64,000 nt of DNA from Flavobacterium cellulosilyticum (GTDB lineage: Bacteria; Bacteroidota; Bacteroidia; Flavobacteriales; Flavobacteriaceae): assembly GCF_004349355.1 (NCBI RefSeq), contig NZ_SMFK01000002.1, forward strand, positions 1 through 64,000, in the 5' to 3' direction. A model generated the notes under the pieces. The model was given only the letters and a program-made list of their open reading frames with translations. It made no database searches and was not told where the DNA came from. This document shows positions 45,934 to 56,052 of the stretch, piece after piece. The stretch's first letter is position 1; each line of letters starts with the position of its first letter. The position numbers and the translations under genes were made by a program.

Positions 45934-47526
45934 TTACTCAAATTCCGAAGTGAAAAATAATTTCACATTAGGGTATTTATTTTGTGTCATTTGAATAGTA
46001 AAGTCAGAGTCGGCCAAAAACACTAATTGTCCGTATTTATCGTGTGCCAAGAATTTTTGTTTGATTCTTCTAAATTCTTTGAATTCCACACTTTTCAGGT
46101 CGTCAGGTTTAACCCAACACGCTTTGTGAACTGGGAAGTTTTCATAAGTACATTTAGCACCGTATTCGTGTTCCAATCGGTATTGAATTACCTCATATTG
46201 AAGTGCGCCGACAGTTCCAATTATTTTTCTATTATTCATTTCTAAAGTGAATAATTGTGCCACACCTTCATCCATCAACTGGTCAATTCCTTTGTCTAGC
46301 TGTTTGGCTTTCATTGGATCCGCATTATTAATGTATCTGAAATGCTCTGGAGAAAAACTTGGAATACCTTTAAAGCTCATGATTTCGCCTTCGGTCAAAG
46401 TATCTCCAATTTTGAAATTTCCTGTATCGTGTAATCCAACAATATCTCCAGGGTAAGAAATATCGACGATTTCTTTCTTTTCGGCAAAAAAGGCATTTGG
46501 ACTCGAGAATTTTAAATTTTTCTTTTGTCGAACGTGATAATACGGTTTGTTTCTTTCGAAAGTACCAGAAACAATTTTTATAAAAGCGAGACGGTCACGG
46601 TGTTTTGGATCCATATTGGCATGGATTTTAAAAACAAATCCACTCATTTTTTCTTCCTTTGGATCAACCAAACGAGTTTCAGAATCTTTTGGTCGTGGAG
46701 AAGGTGCAATTTCAACAAAGCAATCCAGTAATTCTCGAACACCAAAATTATTCAAGGCCGATCCAAAAAATACAGGTTGTAATTTTCCGTCCAAATAATC
46801 TTGACGATCAAATTTGGGATATACTTCGTCGATTAATTCTAATTCTTCACGCAATCGAGCAGCAGGTTTTTGACCAATTATTTTTTCTAATTCGGGATTG
46901 TTTTGGACGTCTCCAAAAGCGATAGTTTCTTCAATGTTTTTTCTGCTGTCACCACTAAATAAATTAATGTTTTGTTCCCAAAGGTTATAGATACCCTGAA
47001 AATCATAACCCATTCCGATAGGGAAACTCAATGGTGTCACGGTCAATCCTAGTTTTTGTTCCACTTCGTCCATCAGGTCAAAAGCATCTTTTCCTTCACG
47101 GTCTAATTTGTTAATGAAAACGATTATAGGAATTTTTCGTAACCTACATACTGCAACTAATTTTTCCGTTTGTTCTTCTACTCCCTTGGCAACGTCAATA
47201 ACCACAATCACACTGTCAACAGCGGTTAAGGTTCTAAAAGTATCTTCGGCAAAATCCTTATGACCTGGTGTGTCAAGGATGTTTATTTTTTTATTTTGAT
47301 AATTGAATGCTAAAACCGAAGTGGAAACCGAAATCCCTCTTTGGCGCTCAATTTCCATAAAGTCACTGGTCGCTCCTTTTTTTATTTTATTGTTTTTTAC
47401 GGCTCCTGCTTCCTGAATCGCTCCTCCAAAAAGGAGTAGTTTTTCGGTCAAAGTAGTTTTACCGGCATCGGGATGCGATATAATTCCAAAAGTTCTTCTG
47501 CGTTGTATTTCTTTTAAAAAGCTCAT
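45934..47526 (-). CDS. prfC: Peptide chain release factor 3
   Basis: This 530-residue GTPase removes RF1 and RF2 from the ribosome after termination. G motifs are SHPDAGKTTLTEKLLLFGG, DTPGHKDFAEDTFRTL and INKLDREG. The RF3-specific segment KKGATSDFMEIERQRGISV distinguishes it from EF-G. A full promoter lies upstream on the minus strand. It stands alone, opposite to eno. Confidence 0.96.
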   Translation of the reverse strand: MSFLKEIQRRRTFGIISHPDAGKTTLTEKLLLFGGAIQEAGAVKNNKIKKGATSDFMEIERQRGISVSTSVLAFNYQNKKINILDTPGHKDFAEDTFRTLTAVDSVIVVIDVAKGVEEQTEKLVAVCRLRKIPIIVFINKLDREGKDAFDLMDEVEQKLGLTVTPLSFPIGMGYDFQGIYNLWEQNINLFSGDSRKNIEETIAFGDVQNNPELEKIIGQKPAARLREELELIDEVYPKFDRQDYLDGKLQPVFFGSALNNFGVRELLDCFVEIAPSPRPKDSETRLVDPKEEKMSGFVFKIHANMDPKHRDRLAFIKIVSGTFERNKPYYHVRQKKNLKFSSPNAFFAEKKEIVDISYPGDIVGLHDTGNFKIGDTLTEGEIMSFKGIPSFSPEHFRYINNADPMKAKQLDKGIDQLMDEGVAQLFTLEMNNRKIIGTVGALQYEVIQYRLEHEYGAKCTYENFPVHKACWVKPDDLKSVEFKEFRRIKQKFLAHDKYGQLVFLADSDFTIQMTQNKYPNVKLFFTSEFE

Positions 47527-47546
47527 ATTTTTTTATAAATAGTCTG

Positions 47547-47576
47547 CAAAAGTACTATTAATATATGCCAATTCAA
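47547..47576 (-). promoter_or_regulatory. prfC promoter
   Basis: On the minus strand TTG (47576-47574), 19 bases and TACTTTTG (47554-47547) match the consensus, about 20 bases before the ATG. Confidence 0.8.
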
Positions 47577-47893
47577 AAAAGGAATTATTTTGAGCTTTGC
47601 ATTTGAAGTTTAATTTTTTTAGTCAATTAATAGTGTCGCATTTTAGTCTAAAGCAATTAATGGGACTTAAAAGTCTAGTTCTACTTTATTTTTTAAAAAA
47701 AATGTTCTCTATTTTGTTTAGGAGCAGAGTATTATTGTAATAATCGTATTTTTAATCTAATTATCTTAACGAAATTGGGATTTTTAGTTAAGAATTTGGT
47801 AATGAATCAATAAAAGTTAATTCCTTGAAAATAATATAACGTTATCGTTAATAAGATTAATTGTTTTTGAGTAAAGATTTATTCAAGAAATAA
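47577..47893. other. Divergent promoter region between prfC and eno
   Basis: No gene is seen. A short inverted motif (AACGTTATCGTTAATAAG, near 47838-47855) lies upstream of the eno promoter and might be a regulatory site, but I cannot assign it. Confidence 0.4.
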
Positions 47894-47901
47894 TATCTTT
47901 G
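47894..47901 (+). promoter_or_regulatory. eno -7 element
   Basis: TATCTTTG matches the consensus, 29 bases before the ATG. A TTG at 47867-47869 is 24 bases upstream, slightly too far for the usual spacing. Confidence 0.75.
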
Positions 47902-47918
47902 TAGTACAAAAAATTTAA

Positions 47919-49223
<1,305 letters not shown>

Positions 49224-49246
49224 AAATTCAAAGATTTATATTTTTT

Positions 49247-49284
49247 AAACCCTTTTAGAGCCTAAGTTCTGAAAGGGTTTTTTA
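49247..49284 (+). terminator. eno terminator
   Basis: AAACCCTTT pairs with AAAGGGTTT around a 19-base loop and a T run follows. Confidence 0.85.
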
Positions 49285-49814
49285 TTTTTAACCAATTCAT
49301 GTTTATTTATAATTTCTAATGTCCGTAAAAACTATCCCAAACGAATTGAATACTAAATAGCTGCTTTTTCAATATAATCGTCCTAATTATTATACATGGA
49401 AATTTTAATCTGCCATTGATAATATTAAATAATAATATGACAGTTCTTTTATTAATGGCTATAATAAATGGAAATAGTCAATTGTAAAAGACAATATTTG
49501 GTAATTTTAAAGAAAAATATTCCATTTGTAAAAAAATAAATAACTATCAAGACAAGAGATTTGGATGACTTACAAGGGAGTTTTTTAGAGGCAAATTCAA
49601 TCCAACGAAAAGGGATTTAATTTTAAAAAATAATACATATTAAGGAAGCAAATAGAGAAAGTAATTCAGAATTAATTTGGAATAAAGCATTTTTTTTTAA
49701 TCTGTCCCCTTTTTTATAAGAAGGCAGGATTGTTTTGGAGTAGATAAAATATTTTTTTTGTTATAATTAACAATTTCATTGCGAATTTCATTTTTTAATT
49801 CATTTGAAATAGTC
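49285..49814. other. Gene-free spacer upstream of gltA
   Basis: About 530 bases of very AT-rich sequence without a credible gene or RNA. No clean repeat array or palindrome stands out apart from a small imperfect hairpin near 49479-49500 (CAATTGTAAAAGACAATATTTG). Confidence 0.55.
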
Positions 49815-49822
49815 TAATTTTG
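49815..49822 (+). promoter_or_regulatory. Possible gltA -7 element
   Basis: TAATTTTG fits TAnnTTTG, 38 bases before the ATG; no well-spaced -33 TTG is visible. Confidence 0.45.
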
Positions 49823-49860
49823 GAAAATATAATTTATTAAGATTTATTTCCATAACTACT

Positions 49861-51147
49861 ATGTCAAAAACAGCAACACTAGAGATCGAAGGCAAAAAAT
49901 ATGAGTTACCAATTTACATTGGAACTGAAAATGAAATGTCGATCGATATTAGCAAATTACGTGATTTATCAGGGGTTGTAACCCTAGATCCAGGTTATAA
50001 AAATACCGGAGCTTGTACAAGTAATATTACTTTTCTTGATGGAGAAAAAGGTATTTTACATTACAGAGGGTATTCAATTGAAGAACTAGCCGAAAAAGGA
50101 AATTTTCTTGAGGTATGTTATTTGTTAATTTTTGGTGAATTGCCAACTCCCGCTGAAATAAAGGAATTTGAAACTCATATCAGAAGATATACCTTAGTTG
50201 ATGAGGAAATGAAAACGATTATTGATGGTTTTCCTAAAACTGCTCATCCAATGGGGGTTTTGTCTGCCTTGACAAGTGCTTTGATTGCTTTTAATCCTAA
50301 AGCAGTTAATCCAGGTAACGAACAAGAATTATATGAAGCGGTTTGTAAATTGATGGGGAAATTCCTTGTCATTGCTACTTGGACCTATAGAAAATCTAAA
50401 GGATATCCATTAAATTATTATGATAATACTATAGGGTATGTTGAAAACTTCATGCAATTGATGTTTAAATTGCCAACGGAACCTTATACGGCAAACCCTG
50501 CCATAGTAGAAGCTTTGGATAAATTGTTTATTCTTCATGCTGATCACGAGCAAAATTGTTCTACTTCGACAGTGAGAATGGTAGGTTCTTCTCATGCGGG
50601 ATTATTTGCATCAGTATCTGCTGGAATTTCTGCTCTTTGGGGGCCATTACACGGTGGTGCAAATCAAGCAGTTCTTGAAATGTTAGAAGAAATCCATGCG
50701 AATGGTGGTGATGCTGATAAATACATGGATAAAGCCAAAGATAAAAATGACCCTTTTAGATTAATGGGTTTTGGTCATCGAGTATACAAAAACTTTGATC
50801 CAAGAGCTAAAATCATCAAAAAAGCAGCTGATGAAGTATTGGCTACATTAGGTGTAAATGATCCAATTTTAGGTATTGCCAAAAAATTGGAAGCATTGGC
50901 TTTGTCTGATGAGTATTTTGTTTCTAGAAAATTATATCCAAACGTAGATTTCTATTCTGGAATTATCTACAGAGCTTTGGGTATTCCTACAGATATGTTT
51001 ACTGTCATGTTTGCAATAGGAAGATTACCAGGTTGGATTGCGCAATGGAAAGAAATGAGGCTAAACAAAGAGCCAATAGGAAGGCCAAGACAAGTATATA
51101 CTGGTTATCCTTTAAGAGAATTTGTTCCTTCGGATAAAAGAAAATAA
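49861..51147 (+). CDS. gltA: Citrate synthase
   Basis: This 428-residue hexameric-type citrate synthase condenses acetyl-CoA with oxaloacetate. Active-site residues lie in GPLHGGANQAVLEML (His), GFGHRVYKNFDPRAKI (His) and NVDFYSGIIYRALGIP (Asp). Residues 1-50 form the beta-rich N-terminal region seen in Gram-negative type II enzymes. It has its own terminator and lies upstream of the amidinotransferase-fold genes without evident functional link. Confidence 0.98.
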   Translation: MSKTATLEIEGKKYELPIYIGTENEMSIDISKLRDLSGVVTLDPGYKNTGACTSNITFLDGEKGILHYRGYSIEELAEKGNFLEVCYLLIFGELPTPAEIKEFETHIRRYTLVDEEMKTIIDGFPKTAHPMGVLSALTSALIAFNPKAVNPGNEQELYEAVCKLMGKFLVIATWTYRKSKGYPLNYYDNTIGYVENFMQLMFKLPTEPYTANPAIVEALDKLFILHADHEQNCSTSTVRMVGSSHAGLFASVSAGISALWGPLHGGANQAVLEMLEEIHANGGDADKYMDKAKDKNDPFRLMGFGHRVYKNFDPRAKIIKKAADEVLATLGVNDPILGIAKKLEALALSDEYFVSRKLYPNVDFYSGIIYRALGIPTDMFTVMFAIGRLPGWIAQWKEMRLNKEPIGRPRQVYTGYPLREFVPSDKRK

Positions 51148-51152
51148 TTTGT

Positions 51153-51184
51153 AAAAGCCCCGCACTTGCGGGGCTTTTTTTTTT
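51153..51184 (+). terminator. gltA terminator
   Basis: AAAAGCCCCGC and GCGGGGCTTTT pair perfectly around ACTT, followed by T residues. Confidence 0.95.
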
Positions 51185-51214
51185 ATCTTTGGTAAAAACA
51201 AGGCGTCAATTGAT

Positions 51215-52138
51215 ATGGAATTAAACATAAAGAACGAAACATCAAAGTTAAAAGCAGTTATCATGGGAACTGCAATAAATAATGGGCCCACACCATCGGT
51301 TGAGGAAGCCTATGACCCAAAGTCATTAGAACATATTTTGGCGGGCACCTATCCAAAAGAGCCAGATATGGTTCATGAGATGAATTGCTTCAAACAAGTT
51401 TTAGATAAGTATGGAGTTACCGTTTATCAGCCAGAAATGATTGAAAATTACAATCAAATTTTCACAAGAGATATTGGTTTCGTAATCGATGATGTTTTTA
51501 TTAAATCAAATATTTTACCGGATAGGGAAAGAGAGTTAGATGCTATACAGTATATAATAGATCAAATAAATCCTCAAAAAGTAGTTCGACCTCCAGTAGA
51601 AGTGCATATCGAAGGTGGAGACGTAATGCTATGGAAGGATTATATTTTTATAGGAACTTATAAAGGAAGTGATTATAAAGATTACATAACGGCTAGAACA
51701 AATCTAGAAGGGGTGCAATATATCAGAGATTTGTTTCCCAATAAGAAAATCAAAGAATTCGATTTGATCAAATCAAAAATTGAAGCCCGTGACAATGCCT
51801 TGCATCTCGATTGCTGTTTTCAACCCGTAGGTGATACGAAAGCAATTATTTATAAAAGAGGTTTTCGAGAGGAAGCAGATTATTTATTCCTTCTAAATCT
51901 TTTTGGAAAAGAAAATCTTTTTCATATTACTAGAAAAGAAATGTACAAAATGAATTCCAATGTTTTCTCAATTGACTCGAATGTAGTAGTTTCTGAAAAA
52001 AAATTCAGTAGACTTAATAGCTGGTTGCGTTCTAATGGATTTATTGTAGAAGAAATTCCATATGCCGAAATTGCGAAACAAGAAGGACTCTTAAGATGTT
52101 CCACTTTGCCTTTGATTAGAGAACAAAAATTTGTTTAA
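51215..52138 (+). CDS. Amidinotransferase/DDAH-family protein
   Basis: This 307-residue protein has the pentein fold of guanidine-modifying enzymes (dimethylarginine dimethylaminohydrolase, arginine deiminase, amidinotransferases). Visible catalytic-type motifs are FTRDIGFVIDD, HIEGGDVMLW (Glu, Asp), NALHLDCCFQPVGD (His) and the nucleophile Cys in LLRCSTLPLIRE. The substrate is likely a guanidino compound such as arginine or a derivative, but its identity cannot be read. It precedes a ctlX-like gene by 66 bases. The last codons and stop form the first unit of a repeat. Confidence 0.85.
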   Translation: MELNIKNETSKLKAVIMGTAINNGPTPSVEEAYDPKSLEHILAGTYPKEPDMVHEMNCFKQVLDKYGVTVYQPEMIENYNQIFTRDIGFVIDDVFIKSNILPDRERELDAIQYIIDQINPQKVVRPPVEVHIEGGDVMLWKDYIFIGTYKGSDYKDYITARTNLEGVQYIRDLFPNKKIKEFDLIKSKIEARDNALHLDCCFQPVGDTKAIIYKRGFREEADYLFLLNLFGKENLFHITRKEMYKMNSNVFSIDSNVVVSEKKFSRLNSWLRSNGFIVEEIPYAEIAKQEGLLRCSTLPLIREQKFV

Positions 52139-52200
52139 AGTTTAAATTTGTTTAAAATGTCACAGTTTTAAACTATTTAAACCTTAAACTTTAAATTAAA
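52125..52200 (+). repeat. TTTAAA-rich 7-bp array between the two pentein genes
   Basis: AAATTTGTTTAAA, the last codons of the upstream gene, recurs 4 bases later. After a short loop the right part runs TTAAACT, ATTTAAA, CCTTAAA, CTTTAAA in phase up to 4-5 bases before the next ATG. Confidence 0.75.
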
Positions 52201-52204
52201 AAAG

Positions 52205-53140
52205 ATGAACCAAACCACAAACTCGATCCTCATGATTCGTCCTGTTGCTTTCAGGATGAACGAACAAACAGCTGTAAATAATTATTATCAAAAAGTGCTT
52301 GACGAACTTTCTGCAGAAACTGTAAATGCAAAAGCACAAGAAGAATTCGACGTATTTGTAAACAAACTCCGAATGGTTGGTGTAAATGTGATAGTGGTCG
52401 AAGACACCATAAATCCTGACACACCTGACAGTATTTTTCCAAACAATTGGATTTCATTTCACGAAAATGGCGATGTCGTTATGTATCCAATGTTTGCCGA
52501 GAATCGTCGTGGAGAACGCCGAGAAGATGTTTTTGATATTCTAGAAGAGGATGGTTTTGTAATTAACGAAATCATGGATTATACATCAGCGGAAGAAGAT
52601 GGTTTTTATTTGGAAGGAACAGGAAGTATCGTTTTGGATCGTGAAAATGGCAAAGCCTATTGTGCCTTATCAGCTCGTGCCGATGAAGAATTGTTTATTG
52701 AGTTTTGTGAGGATTTTGAATATTCTCCAGTTATATTCGAGGCATTTCAAACGGTTAACGGAGAGCGCAAGTTAATCTATCACACCAATGTCATGATGTG
52801 TATTGGTGATACTTTTGCTGTAATTTGCGCTGAATCTATAGATGATAAAAAAGAACGTAAAATGGTATTGGACAGTTTACGCGGTGATGAGAAAGAAATT
52901 ATTCTGATTACAGAATCACAAGTCAATAATTTTGCGGGGAACATGCTCGAAGTGCTAGGTGCTGATGATAGAAGGTATTTAGTGATGAGTACTGCTGCAC
53001 ATAAATGTCTGACCAAAAAACAAATTGCTCAACTCGAAGAACACGTTACTATTTTGAGTTCAAGTCTCGATACGATCGAAGCCTGTGGAGGAGGAAGTGC
53101 CAGATGCATGATGGCGGAACTGTTTTTGCCACAGATTTAA
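52205..53140 (+). CDS. ctlX: Citrulline utilization hydrolase CtlX-like protein
   Basis: This 311-residue pentein-fold hydrolase matches the CtlX family. Typical segments are ILMIRPVAFRMNEQTAVNNYY, DTPDSIFPNNWISFHENGDVV, FYLEGTGSIVLDRE (Glu), YHTNVMMCIGD (His) and GGGSARCMMAELFLP (nucleophile Cys). CtlX is reported to act on citrulline. Its neighbour has the same fold, so the two may work in one arginine/citrulline or ornithine route, though other ornithine genes are not nearby. Confidence 0.88.
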   Translation: MNQTTNSILMIRPVAFRMNEQTAVNNYYQKVLDELSAETVNAKAQEEFDVFVNKLRMVGVNVIVVEDTINPDTPDSIFPNNWISFHENGDVVMYPMFAENRRGERREDVFDILEEDGFVINEIMDYTSAEEDGFYLEGTGSIVLDRENGKAYCALSARADEELFIEFCEDFEYSPVIFEAFQTVNGERKLIYHTNVMMCIGDTFAVICAESIDDKKERKMVLDSLRGDEKEIILITESQVNNFAGNMLEVLGADDRRYLVMSTAAHKCLTKKQIAQLEEHVTILSSSLDTIEACGGGSARCMMAELFLPQI

Positions 53141-53270
53141 AAGGTTAATCGCTTAATCGGTTAATTGTTTAGAAAAGGTTAATTCTTAAACACCAGTATG
53201 AATGTTAACTTCGATTAACCGTTTAAACAAATAACCAGTTAACCAGTTAACCAATTAACCATTTCACAAA
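53140..53270 (+). repeat. GGTTAAT / AACCAGTT inverted array after ctlX
   Basis: Left units of the GGTTAAT/TTAATCG type begin right after the ctlX stop. After a middle part the right arm runs AACCAGTT, AACCAGTT, AACCAATT, AACCATTT with an 8-bp period. The same unit family recurs at 57755-57870. Confidence 0.85.
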
Positions 53271-53285
53271 ATAACCAAAACGAGA

Positions 53286-53909
53286 CTATATTTCCTTGAT
53301 AATATTCAAAATAGAACTGATGATATATTGAATACCAATAGCAATAGTAAGAAATCCTACGATTCTGGAAATAGCGACAATTCCAGCCGAACCTAGTATT
53401 CTAGCCAAATAATGGGCACTTTTTAAAATTATAAATATAAGAATGGCGACAGTTAAAATAGCAAAGCAAGAAAAAACAATATCAGAAGTAGTGTTATGTT
53501 CTTGATGATAAGCGATTAATAAGGATATAGAACCCGGTCCGGCTAACATGGGCATAGCCAATGGTGTTAGTGAAATGTCGTTACGACTTTGAATGTCTTC
53601 TTCTATTTCTTTATTGATCCCTTTATTTTTTTTAAACTGCCCATTTAACAAGGAAAAACCGGAACTTGCAATAATCAATCCCCCTGCTATTCGCAATGCC
53701 GAAATCGTTATGCCAAAAAAGCTTAAAACATATTGCCCAATAAAAAAAGAAATGATCAAGATGACAAATACATTAAAAGCGGTCAATAAAGAAACCTTTG
53801 ATCGGTCCTGTTTTGTATAATCCTGTGTTAAACCTACAAAAATGGGAACAGTTCCAATAGGATTTAAAACAGAAAAAAGAGCTGCAAAAAGATAAATAAA
53901 GATTTCCAT
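53286..53909 (-). CDS. MarC-family integral membrane protein
   Basis: This 207-residue protein has about six transmembrane helices and the MarC/UPF0056 signature: FSVLNPIGTVPIFVGLTQDY near the N-terminus, SGFSLLNGQF, and TPLAMPMLAGPGSISLLI in the middle. The family was once linked to multiple antibiotic resistance but has no established transport role. It lies convergent to ctlX with the repeat array between them, and is upstream of nothing else on its strand. Confidence 0.9.
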   Translation of the reverse strand: MEIFIYLFAALFSVLNPIGTVPIFVGLTQDYTKQDRSKVSLLTAFNVFVILIISFFIGQYVLSFFGITISALRIAGGLIIASSGFSLLNGQFKKNKGINKEIEEDIQSRNDISLTPLAMPMLAGPGSISLLIAYHQEHNTTSDIVFSCFAILTVAILIFIILKSAHYLARILGSAGIVAISRIVGFLTIAIGIQYIISSILNIIKEI

Positions 53910-54004
53910 TTTTTTTCGTCTAAATTATTGGGAATTCGAAGCGTAAATTTAAACTTTAAATTAACCAAATAGAAAAAAGTACCTACAAAACAATTCATTT
54001 TTTA

Positions 54005-54012
54005 TACTTTTG
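54005..54012 (+). promoter_or_regulatory. -7 element almost abutting the CoA-binding gene
   Basis: TACTTTTG ends 4 bases before the ATG at 54017, which implies a leaderless or nearly leaderless mRNA if it is used. Confidence 0.5.
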
Positions 54013-54016
54013 TAAA

Positions 54017-54382
54017 ATGAAAAACAAGAAAACATTGGTTTTAGGGGCTAACACTAAACCAGATAAATATCCGTTCAAGGCAATAACCATGTTGGTTGAA
54101 AAAGGACACACGGTAATAGCTATTGGACAAAATACGGGTGAAGTAGCCGGAGTTAAAATTTATACCAAGGCAATCCCGGTAAAAAATATTGATACGGTTT
54201 CCTTGTATCTTAAACCTAATCGTCAGAAGGAATATTATAATTATATCGTTGATTCGAAGCCAAAACGAGTGATTTTTAATCCCGGTACCGAAAATCCAGA
54301 ATTCTACCAATTATTAGAGTTAAATAATATTAAGGCAGAAGTGTCTTGTACATTGGTTTTATTGGCCACAAACCAGTATTAA
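54017..54382 (+). CDS. CoA-binding domain protein
   Basis: This 121-residue protein is a stand-alone CoA-binding (Rossmann-like) domain, CoA_binding_2 type: KKTLVLGANTKPDKYPFKAI, then EKGHTVIAIGQNTGEVAGV, and PKRVIFNPGTENPEF. Such proteins (YccU-like) bind CoA or nucleotides and have no defined activity. It is monocistronic. Confidence 0.88.
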   Translation: MKNKKTLVLGANTKPDKYPFKAITMLVEKGHTVIAIGQNTGEVAGVKIYTKAIPVKNIDTVSLYLKPNRQKEYYNYIVDSKPKRVIFNPGTENPEFYQLLELNNIKAEVSCTLVLLATNQY

Positions 54383-54584
54383 AATTTATTTGGACTAACT
54401 GTAAAAAGGTGTGTAACAGATAGTTTTTATGTTTTTGCGACCATCAGAAGAATTGAGTGAACTGAATGGCTAGAAATTTTATATGAAAGAAGTAAATATG
54501 ACGATTCCTTTATTTTATCAAAAATTTAAAAGTTACTTTTATTTAGTAAATTCAAGACATATTGCACACTTCATTTTAGTCAGT
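54383..54584. other. Spacer before the candidate small RNA
   Basis: No supported gene. A 61-codon frame (54483-54668) overlaps the promoter and small RNA candidate and has no family resemblance. Confidence 0.5.
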
Positions 54585-54614
54585 TTGTTTAATCAATGTT
54601 TTGAAATACGTTTG
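54585..54614 (+). promoter_or_regulatory. Consensus promoter without an adjacent gene
   Basis: TTG (54585-54587), 19 bases and TACGTTTG (54607-54614) match the Bacteroidetes consensus. No start codon of a supported gene follows. Confidence 0.65.
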
Positions 54615-54619
54615 CAGGA

Positions 54620-54704
54620 ATTTGTTTCAGAAAATAGTGTATTGAATTACAAAAGTATAAAGTGTTAGTTTTTGCACCCGAAGTTCAACTTCGGGCTTTT
54701 TTTT
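54620..54704 (+). ncRNA. Candidate small RNA of about 85 bases
   Basis: A consensus promoter at 54585-54614 is followed about 60 bases later by a perfect terminator hairpin (CCCGAAGT with ACTTCGGG, 54677-54695) and eight T residues. The segment between has no credible reading frame. The 5' end is estimated from the -7 element. It resembles no RNA family I know. Confidence 0.4.
54677..54704 (+). terminator. Terminator of the candidate small RNA
   Basis: CCCGAAGT and ACTTCGGG pair perfectly around TCA, followed by C and T8. Confidence 0.85.
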
Positions 54705-55100
54705 GGATAAAATTGAATGTCATAACTTTATGTTTTTAAAATAATAGGAAATACAATCGGTTATTTTATTTTTTTAAGTTATTAAATTGTTAAACGATAA
54801 TAAGTAACTATCTGGCAATAAGTAGTGTATGTTTTTTTTAGACACTTCTTTATAAATTAGAAAAGTCTGCTAATATTAAACTATTATAAGTAATATTTTG
54901 TGGTTATATTTGCCAACTTAAAAAAACAATCAAATTTCTGACTTTTATGGGAGTGGGAAGGGCGAAGCCATAAGATTTTGTGATGAGGGTTTTAGAATAT
55001 ACGATTAATTAAATGTTGTAACTTACTTTATAAATAGTTATTTTTCATTTGAAAAATGACACTAATTCAAGATCATTTTTAGAAATAAATTTTAAAAACT
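54705..55100. other. Leader region of the polysaccharide cluster
   Basis: No gene is seen. TATATTTG at 54905-54912 is a possible -7 element, which would give a leader of about 180 bases before fcl. A small palindrome (ATTTTTCATTTGAAAAAT, near 55039-55056) lies in that leader. I cannot assign it a role. Confidence 0.45.
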
Positions 55101-56051
55101 ATGGATACAAATACTAAAATTTATATTGCCGGACACAAAGGAATGGTGGGTTCTGCAATTTGGAAAACCTTGACATCCAAAGGATACAACAATCTAATTG
55201 GAGTTTCAAGTTCCAAATTGGATTTAAGAAACCAGCAAGCTGTTATAGATTTTATTGCAAGTGAAAAACCAGCCGTAATTATTGATGCCGCCGCGCGAGT
55301 TGGAGGGATATTAGCGAACAATAATTATCCATATCAGTTTTTGATGGAGAATATGCAAATTCAAAATAATTTGATTAATTCGGCATTACAAGCAGGAATC
55401 GAAAAGTTTATTTTTTTAGGAAGCTCTTGTATTTATCCAAAATTGGCACCGCAACCATTAAAGGAAGAATATTTACTTACTGGTGAATTGGAGCCAACAA
55501 ATGAATGGTATGCAATTGCCAAAATTACGGGAGTAAAAACCTGTCAAGCTATCAGAAACCAATTTGGTAAAGATTATGTAAGCTTGATGCCAACGAATTT
55601 ATATGGTACCAACGATAATTTTGATCTAAATACCTCACACGTATTGCCTGCAATGATGCGAAAATTTCACGAGGCAAAAGTGAACAATCATGCTCCAGTA
55701 ACCCTTTGGGGTAGTGGAACGCCAATGCGGGAATTTCTTTTTGTAGATGATATGGCTAAAGCTGTTGTTTTTGCTTTAGAAAATAAACTACCCGATTATT
55801 TATACAATATAGGAACAGGAGAAGATTTGACCATCAAGCAACTCGCAGAAACGATCCAAAAAATAACAGGACATCAAGGAGAAATTATTTGGGACAGTAC
55901 AAAACCAGATGGTACTCCTAGGAAATTAATGGATATTTCCAAGATGCATGCATTGGGATGGAAACACCAAGTGCAATTGGAAGAAGGGATTCAGAAAACA
56001 TACAATTGGTTTTTACAAAATGCAACTAAGTTTAAAGAGGTGAAAATGTAG
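55101..56051 (+). CDS. fcl: GDP-L-fucose synthase
   Basis: This 316-residue short-chain dehydrogenase/reductase converts GDP-4-keto-6-deoxy-mannose to GDP-L-fucose with NADPH. The nucleotide-binding motif is IAGHKGMVGSAIW. The catalytic triad is Ser in LGSSCIYPKLAPQP, and Tyr/Lys in NEWYAIAKITGVK. It works right after Gmd, encoded two genes downstream, so the order fcl-gmd is reversed from the usual. It heads the surface polysaccharide cluster. Confidence 0.97.
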   Translation: MDTNTKIYIAGHKGMVGSAIWKTLTSKGYNNLIGVSSSKLDLRNQQAVIDFIASEKPAVIIDAAARVGGILANNNYPYQFLMENMQIQNNLINSALQAGIEKFIFLGSSCIYPKLAPQPLKEEYLLTGELEPTNEWYAIAKITGVKTCQAIRNQFGKDYVSLMPTNLYGTNDNFDLNTSHVLPAMMRKFHEAKVNNHAPVTLWGSGTPMREFLFVDDMAKAVVFALENKLPDYLYNIGTGEDLTIKQLAETIQKITGHQGEIIWDSTKPDGTPRKLMDISKMHALGWKHQVQLEEGIQKTYNWFLQNATKFKEVKM

Positions 56052-56052
56052 A

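Noticed and set aside
54483..54668. Plus-strand frame of 61 codons before the terminator at 54677
   Set aside because: A consensus promoter lies inside it and the translated sequence shows no domain; the segment is better explained as a possible small RNA.
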